From Dactylosporangium sp040605635 (GTDB taxonomy: Bacteria; Actinomycetota; Actinomycetes; Mycobacteriales; Micromonosporaceae), in NCBI RefSeq assembly GCF_040605635.1, contig NZ_JBEXDG010000033.1, positions 1 through 64,000 on the forward strand: a DNA stretch of 64,000 nt, read 5' to 3'. Position 1 is the stretch's first letter. Every line of letters starts with the position of its first letter. Under the pieces are notes generated by a model that had not been told where the DNA came from, ran no database searches, and worked only from the letters and a program-made list of their open reading frames with translations. The position numbers and the translations under genes are program-made. This document shows, in pieces, positions 1 through 8,624 of the stretch.

Positions 1-56
1 TGGTCGACAGCATGTGTAACGGGAGCTTCGTTGCTGCGCAAGCCGCCACGCGGCAT
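1..56 (-). CDS. 5' end of an unidentified leftward gene
   Basis: An ATG at 56-54 opens a frame that runs leftward out of the window (MPRGGLRSNEAPVTHAVD...). A GAGGG Shine-Dalgarno motif lies at 67-63, six bases upstream, which is good spacing. Only about 18 residues are visible, so no family can be assigned. Its promoter region holds the dyad at 102-115, shared with the promoter of the Gfo/Idh gene at 1359, so it is probably part of the same ROK-controlled sugar regulon. A wrong frame cannot be excluded. Confidence 0.4.
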   Translation of the reverse strand, partial: MPRGGLRSNEAPVTHAVD

Positions 57-101
57 CGACAACCCTCGACGCAAATCCTTAACTCACCGGCATTGACCCC
101 T

Positions 102-115
102 GACTACACAAAGTC
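102..115. promoter_or_regulatory. Candidate ROK-repressor operator 1
   Basis: The 14-bp sequence GACTACACAAAGTC has inverted ends (GACT/AGTC) and shares ACAAAGTC with the dyad at 1361-1376. It lies 46 bp upstream of the leftward start at 56 and just beyond the 3' end of the ROK gene. Inference: it is an operator for the ROK protein. Confidence 0.45.
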
Positions 116-145
116 TTCCGGATCACGGGGGGCGCTGCGCGGTCG

Positions 146-1312
146 CTACCGGCGGGGGGCCACCGGGGCGCTGAGGCCGAGGGTGAAGAGGCGTTGGTCC
201 ACCTCGTTGAGGGCCAGCCGCAGGGCGCCCAGGGCGACACTGTCCGCTCCCAGCGTCGAGGCGCGGACGTCCGGCAGGCGCAGGCACAGGCGCTGCAGCT
301 CGCGGCGGAGCGGGTCGAGGACCAGGTCGGCGGAGCGGGAGAAGCCGCCGCCGAAGACCACGACCTGCGGGTCGAGGGCCAGGACCAGGGCGGCGGTGCC
401 GATGGCGAGGTCCTTCACGTAGCGGTTGACGGCGGTGCGCGCGTCGCGGTTGCCGTCGCGGGCGGCGTTGAAGACCCAGGCGGCGGCGTCGTCGGGGCTG
501 ACGGTGGCCGGCACGCCAGGGCACCGCTCCAGGTGGGACGGTGCCGTCAGCCAGCGGACGGCCTTCAGCGCGCCGATCTCGCCGGCGGCTCCGCCGTAAC
601 CGCGGCGCAGGACGCCGTCGATGATGAGCCCGGCGCCGTTGCGCATGCCGGCGAGGAGGAAGACGATGTCGTTGGCGTCGCGGGCGGCGCCCTGCCAGCG
701 CTCGGCGAGGGCGGCGAGCTTGCAGTCGTTCTCCACGACGATGGGGCAGGTGAAGCGGTCGCTGAGGTGGGCGCCGAGGTCGACGGTCTGCCAGCCGGGC
801 AGCGGTGTGAAGAGGGTGGTCTTGCCGCTGGCGTCGACGGGGCCGGTGACGCCGATGGTGACCGCCCAGATGTCCTGCTCGGTCTTGCCCGCCTCGAGCA
901 GGCAGGTGGCCAGGATCTGGTCGAGGGCGGCGAGCCGCTCGCGGGGGTCGGCGTCGGCGGCGACGGTGCAGCGGGCGGTGTGCACCACGTTGCCGTCGAG
1001 GTCGGCGAGCAACGTCAGTATCTTGTGCGCGCCCACGTCGACGCCGATGACGTGACCGGCGGTGGCGCGGAAACGGTACCGCCGGGCGGGCCGCCCCACG
1101 ACGCTGCTGCCGCCGGGCTCGACGACCGTGGCCCAGCCGCCGGTGACGAGGCCCTGGGCGATCACGTCGACCGCGGGCCGCGACAGGCCGGTGAGCTTGG
1201 CCAGCTCGGTGACCGTCGCCGGGGGCTGGTCGCGCAGCGCCCGGACGACCGACAGCGAGTTGAGCTCGCGCAGCCTGGACAGATCGGTGCCGCTGATGAC
1301 CTGATCTGTCAC
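146..1312 (-). CDS. ROK-family transcriptional repressor
   Basis: A 388-aa regulator of the NagC/XylR (ROK) family, which represses sugar genes until a sugar binds. An N-terminal winged helix-turn-helix (TELAKLTGLSRPAVDVIAQGL, about residues 23-43) precedes a ROK sugar-kinase-like fold with GVDVGAHK and VTGPVDASG. The usual ROK zinc motif (GH...CxCGxxGCxE) is degenerate: the corresponding stretch is GEIGALK...ERCPG with one cysteine, so zinc binding may be lost. The GTG start at 1312 is chosen because the HTH follows directly; the frame stays open upstream but overlaps the divergent oxidoreductase. That gene starts only 46 bp away, which fits shared control. Family assignment is firm, the ligand unknown. 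Confidence 0.93.
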   Translation of the reverse strand: MTDQVISGTDLSRLRELNSLSVVRALRDQPPATVTELAKLTGLSRPAVDVIAQGLVTGGWATVVEPGGSSVVGRPARRYRFRATAGHVIGVDVGAHKILTLLADLDGNVVHTARCTVAADADPRERLAALDQILATCLLEAGKTEQDIWAVTIGVTGPVDASGKTTLFTPLPGWQTVDLGAHLSDRFTCPIVVENDCKLAALAERWQGAARDANDIVFLLAGMRNGAGLIIDGVLRRGYGGAAGEIGALKAVRWLTAPSHLERCPGVPATVSPDDAAAWVFNAARDGNRDARTAVNRYVKDLAIGTAALVLALDPQVVVFGGGFSRSADLVLDPLRRELQRLCLRLPDVRASTLGADSVALGALRLALNEVDQRLFTLGLSAPVAPRR

Positions 1313-1323
1313 AGTCCGCCCCC

Positions 1324-1354
1324 TTGACGTATCGTGCCGTCGGCCCGCCAATAT
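1324..1354 (+). promoter_or_regulatory. Promoter of the Gfo/Idh gene, probably leaderless
   Basis: TTGACG at 1324-1329 and CAATAT at 1349-1354 are separated by 19 bp. Transcription would begin at about 1360, on or next to the ATG at 1359, and no Shine-Dalgarno motif precedes that ATG, so the mRNA may be leaderless. The spacer is long, so the call is moderate. Confidence 0.4.
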
Positions 1355-1358
1355 TGCT

Positions 1359-2612
1359 ATGGAGTTTACAAAGTCCTCAGGGGATCGCAAGCCCGTCACG
1401 ATCGCCGTGGTCGGTGCGGGGCTGCGCGGGCGGCAGTACGCGCGGCTCGCGGAGCGCAACGGCGGCCGGATCGTGGCGGTCGCCGAGCCGGAGCAGGGCC
1501 GCCGGGCGGCATTCGCCAAGGCGCACGACATCCCGGCGCGAGGGGTCTTCGAAAGCTGGGAGGAGCTGACCACGAAGGTCGCGGACGCCGCCATCATCGC
1601 CACCCAGGACCGCCTGCACGCCGAGCCCGCCGTCAGGCTCGCGGGTATGGGGTACCACCTGCTGCTGGAGAAGCCGATGGCCCCCACCGAGCCCGAAGCG
1701 CGGAGGATCGCCGACGCCGTCGAGGCCGCCGGGGTCATCGGGGCGGTGTGCCATGTGCTGCGCTACACGTCGTACACGAAAGCGCTGAAGCGGGCGATCG
1801 CCGAGATCGGTGACCTGGTGAGCGTGCAGCACCTGGAGCCGGTCGGCTGGTGGCACCAGGCGCACTCGTTCGTCCGCGGCAACTGGCGGCGTGAGGACGA
1901 GTCGGGCCCGATGCTGCTGACGAAGTCCTGCCATGACCTCGACTGGCTGGCGTACGTGATCGGCGACACCCCGCGATCGGTGGCCTCCTTCGGCGGCCTG
2001 GCCCACTTCCACGCCGGCAACAAGCCGGAGCGCGCCGGCACGAGGTGCACGGACTGCGCCGTGGAGCCGCAGTGCCCGTATTCTGCGGTCCGGTTGTACC
2101 AGCTGGATGAATACAAGTGGCCCTTGGACGCGGTCATCGACGAGCTGGACCCGCACAAGCTCGAAAGCGCCCTGAGCAACGGTCCCTACGGCCGTTGCGT
2201 GTACGACTGCGACAACGACGTCGTCGACCACCAGGTCGTCGCCATGCAGTACACCGGCGGCGTGACGGCCACCTTCACCATGACGGCCTTTACGCCGATG
2301 CAGCGCCGGCAGACCAGGCTCTTCGGCACCCACGGCAGCATCGAGGGCGACGGCCGCCTCCTCCACGTCACCGACTTCCGCACCGGCACCACCAGCACCA
2401 GCACCACCAGCACCACCGGCACCACCGGCACCGGCGACGTCGGAGAAGGCCACGACGGCGGCGACGAGGGCCTCGTCACGGCCTTCCTCGCCGCCGTCGC
2501 CGCCGACGACCCCGGCCTGCTCAGCTCGGACATGGCGACCAGCCTGGCGTCGCACCGGGTGGTCTGGTCAGCCGAGCGCGCCCGGCTGACCAGCACCGTC
2601 GTGAGGATCTAG
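1359..2612 (+). CDS. Gfo/Idh/MocA family oxidoreductase
   Basis: A 417-aa NAD(P)-dependent sugar or sugar-acid dehydrogenase-like enzyme. A Rossmann motif VVGAGLRGRQYARLAE (about residues 16-31) and the family's EKP motif (LLLEKPMAPT, about 106-115) are present. The C-terminal half carries a CTDC...QCPYS cysteine pair group seen in one Gfo/Idh subgroup, and ends in a Thr/Ser/Gly-rich low-complexity stretch (about 342-360). The ATG at 1359 is the only plausible start; it has no Shine-Dalgarno motif, and the first codons overlap the dyad at 1361-1376. It is divergent from the ROK repressor and probably under its control. Substrate unknown; neighbours suggest a galactoside or glycan breakdown product. 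Confidence 0.88.
   Translation: MEFTKSSGDRKPVTIAVVGAGLRGRQYARLAERNGGRIVAVAEPEQGRRAAFAKAHDIPARGVFESWEELTTKVADAAIIATQDRLHAEPAVRLAGMGYHLLLEKPMAPTEPEARRIADAVEAAGVIGAVCHVLRYTSYTKALKRAIAEIGDLVSVQHLEPVGWWHQAHSFVRGNWRREDESGPMLLTKSCHDLDWLAYVIGDTPRSVASFGGLAHFHAGNKPERAGTRCTDCAVEPQCPYSAVRLYQLDEYKWPLDAVIDELDPHKLESALSNGPYGRCVYDCDNDVVDHQVVAMQYTGGVTATFTMTAFTPMQRRQTRLFGTHGSIEGDGRLLHVTDFRTGTTSTSTTSTTGTTGTGDVGEGHDGGDEGLVTAFLAAVAADDPGLLSSDMATSLASHRVVWSAERARLTSTVVRI
1361..1376. promoter_or_regulatory. Candidate ROK-repressor operator 2
   Basis: GGAGTTTACAAAGTCC is an imperfect palindrome (12 of 16 bases symmetrical). It covers the start codon of the oxidoreductase, where a bound repressor would block transcription start, and shares ACAAAGTC with the site at 102-115. 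A related sequence, GTTGACAAACTTTCC, occurs at 7555-7569. Confidence 0.5.
2381..2434 (+). repeat. ACC-rich microsatellite inside the Gfo/Idh gene
   Basis: About 54 bp of imperfect CACCAC/GCACCA/GGCACC triplet and hexamer repeats encode a Thr/Ser/Gly run. It keeps the frame and looks like a slippage-prone linker near the C-terminus. Confidence 0.8.
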
Positions 2613-5095
2613 ACGAAGGAGATGCTGTCGATCGTGAGGGTGCCGCTGCCGCCGTACCAGAAGCCCATCGCGAGCTGAGCGGGGTTGGCACGGTTGATGC
2701 CGTTGGCGACGAGGGGGATCCTGATGTCCTGGAACGTGTCCGTCAGGACGGGATGCCCGCCGCCGTCGAGGGTGTAGTCGGCGAACACCTTCGTGGTGCC
2801 GCCGACGCCGAGGTCGAAGTGGGCGGCGCTGCTGCCCTTGACCCGCATCACGAGGTAGGTGCGGCTGGACACGTCCACGCCGACGTCGCTGCCGAACCAG
2901 CCGCAGTTGTTGTACTGCAGGCTCAGCGCACCGCCGGCCACGGCGCCGCTGCCGCCGCCGTTGGTGAAGCAGTTGCCGCCGGTCCACTTCCCGAGGTCGT
3001 TCTTCGCCGCCGACGGGTAGGCGGGCGTGCCGTCGAAGTCGTCGACGACGAGCCCGGGCGGCGCCGGGGGAGCGGTCGCCGCGGTCAGCGGCGCCGACGC
3101 GGGGGAGAGGTTGCCGGCCGCGTCGCGGGCTTTCACGGTGTACGTGTAGGACCCGTCGCTCAGCCCGCTGTCCGTGAACGAGGTCCCGGTGACCGTGGCG
3201 GCCTGCGTACCGTTGCGGAAGACGACGTATCCGGTGACGCCGACGTTGTCCGTGGACGGGTTCCAGGACAGCGCGATCGAGGACGTGCTCGTCCCGGTGA
3301 CGGCGAGGCCGGTCGGGGTGGACGGCGCCGCGCAGTCGGTGCAGCCGACGCCGACGGTCACGGCATTACTCGAAGCGGAGATGTTTCCCGCCGCGTCGCG
3401 GGCGGTGACGGTGTACGTGTGCGACCCCGAGGGCACCCCGGTGTCGGTGTAGGACGTGCCGGTGACCGTGGCCACCTGGGTACCGTCGCGGAGCACCGCA
3501 TAGCCGGTGACGCCGACGTTGTCGGTCGCGCCCGTCCACGACAACGACGCCGAGGTGGCCGTCGTGCCGGTCGAGGTCAGCACAGGCGCCGACGGCGGGA
3601 CGCAGTCCGCGGTGCACGAGCCGACCTGGATCGACGATGCGAGGACGTTGTACCCCTTCGCCGCGTCCCAGGTGCCGGTGTTGGCCAGCCGCACCGAGTA
3701 CGCGGGGTTCCCGCGCAGCCCGGTCGCCTGGTCCGGCAGCCACAGCGCCAGCTTGTACGTCCCGGCTGTCATCGCCGGCAGCGTGACCGTCTGCGTCGGC
3801 ACGGTGGCGGCGCCGGGGCGCCAGGTGCGCGGGTCGACGCCGGGCAGCGGCACGTTGTAGCGCTGGGATCCGTTGTCGAAGACGAGGAACGCGGGGCGGG
3901 GCTTGACGATGCCCGCGTAGCCGTCGTTGGACAGGTGCGCGGCGAACGTGAACGGCGCGCCGGCGACGGCCTGCGCGGTGAAGGTCGCGTCGAGCAGGCG
4001 CAGGCGGTAGCCGAGCTTGCGTTCGATGCGGGTGAACAGCGTCTCGGCCGGGTCGCTGCCGGACGCCGCGAGGTGCGCGGCCTTCCAGATGTCGGTGTTG
4101 ACGGGCGCGTAGTCCTCGTTGATCTCCGTCCAGTGCTGTTGCGACAGTTCGTACTGGGCGCCGACCCCGGCGGCGTCGTTCGCGCCGCTGGCGTTGCAGG
4201 TCTCGCCGCCGACCATCGTGTTGCCGCCGGTGGACGTGAGCATGTCGTACACCCACTGCTTCTTGACCGCGACGTCGAACCAGCCGAGCCACGAGTTCTG
4301 GTCGTAGGTGCCCATGTCGGCGGTGTCGGCGAGGAAGCAGTCGTCGTGGAAGCCGAGCCGGTCGAGGTCCTGGGTGGTCATGAGGCAGTTGTCCGGCAGC
4401 GGGCAGCCCGGCGGCGGGGTGGTCCGTTGCCGGAACTCGTAGTTGAAGATGGGGTAGCGGATCGCGACCGGGATCGTCGCCGGGGTGCTGCTGAGCAGCT
4501 TCTTCACCAGCCTGTACCGGACCGGGGCCTGGCTCTCCTCCGACGACGCGGTGTAGGGGCTGGAGTGCCATTCGCCCCAGGCGCCGAAGAAGCCGGCTTC
4601 GATGTGCATGAGCACGTCGGCGTTGGCGGCGAGGACCGGGGCGAGCTGGTCGATGTGCCGCTCCATCTGCGGCTCGGTGACCGCGGAGTAGCCGTCCCAG
4701 ACGTAGGCGACCCGCAGGACGAGCTTCATGCCCTGGGCGCGGATCGCGGCGAAGCCGGTCCCGAGGTTGGCCAGCAGCGCCGGCGGCAGGTCGCTGTTCT
4801 GGTATTTGTCGAGGTGCAGGTAGCTGTGGACGAGGGTGTTGCCGTTGGTGCGGGCCCGGGCGAACGTGCGGTCGAGCATGTCGGGGTTGAAGCCGGGGAT
4901 GGTGTTGCTGGCGTAGTCGTTGACGGCGGGGTCGTCGATGATCTCGTACCGGTTGTGGAAGCCGCGCTCGGGGTTGGTGAACACGGTCGCGAGGTCGGCG
5001 GTGTAGGTGGCGGTGGTCGTCGGCGCGGCGGCGGTCGCGGCGCCCGGGACGAGGATCAGGGCAAGGGTGCACGCGGCGGCGATGAGCCGTCTCAT
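2609..5095 (-). CDS. Secreted DUF4874/DUF4832 protein with two FN3 domains
   Basis: An 828-aa exported protein. Residues 1-25 form a signal peptide (MRRLIAAACTLALILVPGAATA). Next comes a TIM-barrel-like region of the DUF4874/DUF4832 type (NPERGFHNRYE near 45; GAWGEWHSSPY near 170), then fibronectin type III domains at about 500-585 and 590-675, and a C-terminal module of about 145 residues starting VVDDFDG that resembles a carbohydrate-binding beta-sandwich. The ATG at 5095 has GAGGAG upstream; an earlier in-frame ATG at 5137 would put residues ahead of the signal peptide. It lies 66 bp behind its paralogue at 5162, probably in one operon. Its reaction is unknown; a glycan-active role is inferred from the modules and context. 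Confidence 0.85.
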   Translation of the reverse strand: MRRLIAAACTLALILVPGAATAAAPTTTATYTADLATVFTNPERGFHNRYEIIDDPAVNDYASNTIPGFNPDMLDRTFARARTNGNTLVHSYLHLDKYQNSDLPPALLANLGTGFAAIRAQGMKLVLRVAYVWDGYSAVTEPQMERHIDQLAPVLAANADVLMHIEAGFFGAWGEWHSSPYTASSEESQAPVRYRLVKKLLSSTPATIPVAIRYPIFNYEFRQRTTPPPGCPLPDNCLMTTQDLDRLGFHDDCFLADTADMGTYDQNSWLGWFDVAVKKQWVYDMLTSTGGNTMVGGETCNASGANDAAGVGAQYELSQQHWTEINEDYAPVNTDIWKAAHLAASGSDPAETLFTRIERKLGYRLRLLDATFTAQAVAGAPFTFAAHLSNDGYAGIVKPRPAFLVFDNGSQRYNVPLPGVDPRTWRPGAATVPTQTVTLPAMTAGTYKLALWLPDQATGLRGNPAYSVRLANTGTWDAAKGYNVLASSIQVGSCTADCVPPSAPVLTSTGTTATSASLSWTGATDNVGVTGYAVLRDGTQVATVTGTSYTDTGVPSGSHTYTVTARDAAGNISASSNAVTVGVGCTDCAAPSTPTGLAVTGTSTSSIALSWNPSTDNVGVTGYVVFRNGTQAATVTGTSFTDSGLSDGSYTYTVKARDAAGNLSPASAPLTAATAPPAPPGLVVDDFDGTPAYPSAAKNDLGKWTGGNCFTNGGGSGAVAGGALSLQYNNCGWFGSDVGVDVSSRTYLVMRVKGSSAAHFDLGVGGTTKVFADYTLDGGGHPVLTDTFQDIRIPLVANGINRANPAQLAMGFWYGGSGTLTIDSISFV

Positions 5096-5161
5096 GGGGC
5101 TCTCCTCGAATGGACCGGCGCCGTCCGAAGTGGACACTGTGGACGGCGCCGGCCGGGGGTG

Positions 5162-7495
5162 TCAGTTGGTGAAGGAGATGTGGTCGATGGAGATGCTGCT
5201 GTTGCCGCCGAACCAGAAGCCCATGGCGAGCTGGGCCGGGCTGCTCCGGTTGATGCCGTTGGCCACCATCGGGATCTTGATGTCCTGGTAGGTCGTGGTG
5301 ATGACGGGGTGCCCGCCGCCGTCGAGGGTGTAGTCCGCGAACAGCTTGGTGGTGCCGCCGAGGCCGAGGTTGAAGTGGGCCTGCTCGCCGCCGGCGTTGC
5401 CCTTGACCCGCACGACGAGGTACGTGTACGCGGACACGTCGGTGGCGACGTCGCTGCCGAACCAGCCGCAGTTGTTGTACTGCAACGTGAGCGCCCCGCC
5501 GGCGACGACACCGCCGCCGCCGTTGGTGAAGCAGTTGCCGCCGGTCCATTTGGCGAGGTCGTTCTTCGCCGCGGACGGGTAGGCCGGGTTGCCGTCGAAG
5601 TCGTCGAGGCCGATGCCGCCGCCCCCACCGCCGCCGCTCGCGGACGTGGTGACGGTCAGCGGGCTCGACGCGGCCGACACGTTGCCTGCCGCGTCATAGG
5701 CCTGCACGGTGTACGTGTAGGCGGTCGACGCCGACAGCCCGCTGTCCGTGTAGGACGTGGTCGCGGTGGTGCCGACCTGGGTGCCGCCGCGCAGGACCCG
5801 GTAGCCGGTGACCCCGACCGCGTCCGTGGACGCGGTCCAGCTCAGCGACACGCTGCTGGCGGTCTTCGACGGTGAGGTGAGGCCGGTCGGGACGCTCGGC
5901 GCGGTGGTGTCGCCGCCACCGCCGGACCCGACCCCGATCGCGCCGAGGCCGAGCCACCCGTCGGCGTTCTGGGTGGCGTTGCCGAAGCGGAGCTGCTTCG
6001 CGGCCGGGCTGAGCGCCTCCAGGGGGTTCTTGACCCGCAGCACGAGCTGGTACGAGCCGGTCGCGACCCCGGTGAGGCTGACGCTCGACTGGAAGTACTG
6101 CGGGTAGCCGAAGTCCCGGTAGGTGGGGTCGGCGCCGACGCCCCAGTCGGGGAACGCCCGGATCTTCAGCGGCTGGACGGTCCGCAGGTCCCAGGGGGTG
6201 TCCCAGGTCTTGACCACGGTGCCGGCGGAGTTCTTCAGCCCGAGCGTCATCGTCCACGGGTAGTAGAACGGGGCGACGCCGTTGTTGACGAGCGTGACCC
6301 CGATGTTCGCGCTGCTGCCGGACACGGTGTTCTGGTAAAAGGCGTGGGTGGCGGACAGGTCGTAGCCCATCAGCCGGACCGCGGCGGCCACGTTCGGGTC
6401 GCTCGCGGCGTAGCTCTGGCTGGTCTGGTTGATCTTCCAGGTGGTGTGCTCCAGCTCGATGCAGGCCTTCATGGTGTCGACCTGGCCGGAGCCGCCGGGC
6501 CACGAGGAGAACGCGGAGCTCTGGATCTCGGGCCGGACCTCGCCGCCCATCGAGCTGGTGATCCATTTGTTCTCCACGCCCATGTTCAGCGCGCGCTGCA
6601 GCTGCGAGTAGCTCGCGCCGCCCATCGACTGCGGCAGGGTGACGCCCTGCAGCGGGGAGCCCTCCTTGTAGCAGAACGAGTCGTCGTGGTAGCCGATGTC
6701 GCGGGTGTTGGCGGCGCCGCCGGCGGAGTCCGGGTAGCGGATCTCCAGCTTCGTCTTGTTGAACGCCGTGTCGAACGCGGCGACGATCTGCGCGCCGTGC
6801 GCGTCGGTCGGCATGAGGTTCGGGTAGCCGTCGGCGGTGTCGGTGTCGAACGGCCACGTGTGCCATTCACCCCACAGGCCGACGATGCCGAGGTTGATGA
6901 ACCCGATGCGGGGGTCGCCGTCGTACCGGGCACCGAACGCGGCGATGAAGTTCCCGAGGGCGCTGAGCAGGTACGGGCTGTCGTAGTCGGGGGACACGGT
7001 GCCCCAGAACGTGTTGTTGCGGTAGGTGACGTGCCCGTCGAAGCAGTGCGGGATCGAGTTGCCCGGGTGGGAGCCGGTCCCGCCCGGGTACTCCATGAAG
7101 AAGCGGATCGCCGCCTGGTTGCCGTAGGACGCGATCTCGTTGAGCGCGTTCTCCACGATCGTCCAGTCGTAGCTGCCGCAGTTCGCGGCGTTGGTCATCA
7201 CCTCGGACAGCCCGAAGTAGCTCCAGGCGAGCGACCGGGGATAGCCGGTGTTCTGGTTGTCGCCCGGGAAGTAGAACCGGGCGAAGCCCTTGAGCGGATT
7301 GTCCAGCGGGCTCGGGGCGGCGGTGAGCGGGTGGTCGGTCAGGGCCGGGCTCGGCGTGGCGGGCGGAGCCGGTCTGGCCGGCGGACCGGCGGGTGCCGCC
7401 GCGGCCGGGGAAGCGACGGCGAGCACGGCCGTAGCGGCGGCCGTGCAGAGTGCGGCGGCGAACGCGATGCCTCGCCGCCGCAGGGCGGTACGCAT
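5162..7495 (-). CDS. Secreted DUF4832-type protein with FN3 and the same C-terminal module
   Basis: A 777-aa exported protein. A signal peptide (residues 1-33, MRTALRRRGIAFAAALC then an Ala-rich stretch) leads into a Pro/Ala-rich linker and a DUF4832-like catalytic-looking region (NPLKGFARFYFPG near 67; GIVGLWGEWHTWPF near 203). One FN3 domain lies at about 531-618, then a Gly-rich hinge and a C-terminal module at about 628-777. That module is nearly the same as in the neighbouring protein (shared GGNCFTNGGG, LQYNNCGWFGSD, FADYTLDGGGHP). GGAGG precedes the ATG. It is transcribed away from the ABC importer across a 163-bp gap. Function unknown; a secreted glycan-active pair with its paralogue is plausible. 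Confidence 0.85.
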   Translation of the reverse strand: MRTALRRRGIAFAAALCTAAATAVLAVASPAAAAPAGPPARPAPPATPSPALTDHPLTAAPSPLDNPLKGFARFYFPGDNQNTGYPRSLAWSYFGLSEVMTNAANCGSYDWTIVENALNEIASYGNQAAIRFFMEYPGGTGSHPGNSIPHCFDGHVTYRNNTFWGTVSPDYDSPYLLSALGNFIAAFGARYDGDPRIGFINLGIVGLWGEWHTWPFDTDTADGYPNLMPTDAHGAQIVAAFDTAFNKTKLEIRYPDSAGGAANTRDIGYHDDSFCYKEGSPLQGVTLPQSMGGASYSQLQRALNMGVENKWITSSMGGEVRPEIQSSAFSSWPGGSGQVDTMKACIELEHTTWKINQTSQSYAASDPNVAAAVRLMGYDLSATHAFYQNTVSGSSANIGVTLVNNGVAPFYYPWTMTLGLKNSAGTVVKTWDTPWDLRTVQPLKIRAFPDWGVGADPTYRDFGYPQYFQSSVSLTGVATGSYQLVLRVKNPLEALSPAAKQLRFGNATQNADGWLGLGAIGVGSGGGGDTTAPSVPTGLTSPSKTASSVSLSWTASTDAVGVTGYRVLRGGTQVGTTATTSYTDSGLSASTAYTYTVQAYDAAGNVSAASSPLTVTTSASGGGGGGGIGLDDFDGNPAYPSAAKNDLAKWTGGNCFTNGGGGVVAGGALTLQYNNCGWFGSDVATDVSAYTYLVVRVKGNAGGEQAHFNLGLGGTTKLFADYTLDGGGHPVITTTYQDIKIPMVANGINRSSPAQLAMGFWFGGNSSISIDHISFTN

Positions 7496-7555
7496 GGATG
7501 GGCCTCCGGGACGTGGGGTGTAGGTCCCCGTACCTCGGTCTGATACGAGGAGGTG

Positions 7556-7586
7556 TTGACAAACTTTCCCTGAGCTTCATCATTAT
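7556..7586 (+). promoter_or_regulatory. Promoter of the ABC importer operon with an overlapping ROK-like site
   Basis: TTGACA at 7556-7561 and CATTAT at 7581-7586 (19-bp spacing) form a -35/-10 pair. The -35 lies inside GTTGACAAACTTTCC, which resembles the GTTTACAAAGTCC operator at 1363-1376. A further near-palindrome, CGAAGACTTTCG, lies at 7624-7635. Inference: the importer belongs to the ROK regulon. Confidence 0.45.
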
Positions 7587-7658
7587 TAACGGCCGTCCAC
7601 CCCCCGCCGCAAGACATCAAACTCGAAGACTTTCGATGGACGAATCGAGGCACGGATC

Positions 7659-8609
7659 GTGACGATGCGTAACTCCCTGGCGGTGACCGCCCCGCCGGCG
7701 TCAGCCCCGCCAGACGGGCCGGTCATCGCGGGACCGCGCCGTCACCGCGACGACAGGCGGGTCGCCTGGCTGTTCCTGCTGCCCGTGCTGACCGGGTTCG
7801 CGGTGTTCTACCTGTACCCGACGGCGCGCGGGGTGTGGTACTCGCTCACCGACTACAGCCTGCTCAACACCCCGTCGTACGTCGGTGCCGACAACTACGC
7901 CAAGCTCGTCACCGACGCGCAGTTCTGGAAGTCGCTGCGCATCACCGGGTACTACGTGCTCGTCAACATCGGCTCGCAGACGCTGCTCGCGCTCGGCGTG
8001 GCCACGCTCATGCACCGGCTGACCCGCTCCGTCGTCCTGCGGGCCACGCTGCTGCTGCCGTGGCTGGTGCCCAACGTGACCGTCGGCCTGCTCTGGATGT
8101 GGCTGCTGGACGCCAACCTCGGCTTCGTCAACCACCTGCTGACCGCCGCGGGCCTCTCCAGCCGCGGCTTCCTCACCTCGCCGGACCTGGCGATGCCGTC
8201 GATCGCGCTCATCAACACGTGGGCCTACACCGGCTACACGGCGCTGCTGCTCTACGCCGGGATGCTGCAGATCCCGCCGCACCTCTACGAGAGCGCCGCG
8301 CTGGACGGCGCCGGCGAGTTCCGGATGTTCCGCATGATCACGCTGCCGCTGCTGCGCCCGATCCTCGCGCTGGTGCTCGTCGTGTCGCTGATCGGCTCGT
8401 TTCAGATCTTCGACACCGTCGCCGTGACCGAGAAGGTCGTGCCGGTCGGCGCCACCCGGGTCATCTACTTCTACATCTACCAGCAGGCGTTCACGTACTT
8501 CCACATGGGCTACGCCGCAGCGGTCGCGATGGCGCTCGTGCTGATCCTCGGCGTGCTCACCGCCGTGCAGATGTGGCTGCTGCGCGCCTCGCGCTCCGAC
8601 CTGACCTGA
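7659..8609 (+). CDS. ABC sugar importer, permease 1 (MalF/UgpA type)
   Basis: A 316-aa inner-membrane permease of a carbohydrate uptake (CUT1) ABC transporter. Six membrane segments can be followed, starting at WLFLLPVLTGFAVFYLYP, and the cytoplasmic EAA loop appears as ESAALDGAGEFRMFRMITLPLLRP (about residues 212-235), where the shared ATPase docks. The GTG at 7659 has GAGG eight bases upstream; ATG at 7665 is an alternative. It is first in an operon with permease 2, the binding protein and an alpha-galactosidase. No ATPase gene is present, as usual for CUT1 systems served by a shared MsiK-like ATPase. Confidence 0.93.
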   Translation: MTMRNSLAVTAPPASAPPDGPVIAGPRRHRDDRRVAWLFLLPVLTGFAVFYLYPTARGVWYSLTDYSLLNTPSYVGADNYAKLVTDAQFWKSLRITGYYVLVNIGSQTLLALGVATLMHRLTRSVVLRATLLLPWLVPNVTVGLLWMWLLDANLGFVNHLLTAAGLSSRGFLTSPDLAMPSIALINTWAYTGYTALLLYAGMLQIPPHLYESAALDGAGEFRMFRMITLPLLRPILALVLVVSLIGSFQIFDTVAVTEKVVPVGATRVIYFYIYQQAFTYFHMGYAAAVAMALVLILGVLTAVQMWLLRASRSDLT

Positions 8610-8624
8610 GAGGGGCTGACACCC

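Noticed and set aside
2117..5875. A 1252-codon open frame on the plus strand opposite the secreted proteins
   Set aside because: It is a GC-rich shadow: Arg/Val/Gly-rich with no domain, antisense to two genes with clear signal peptides and FN3 domains.
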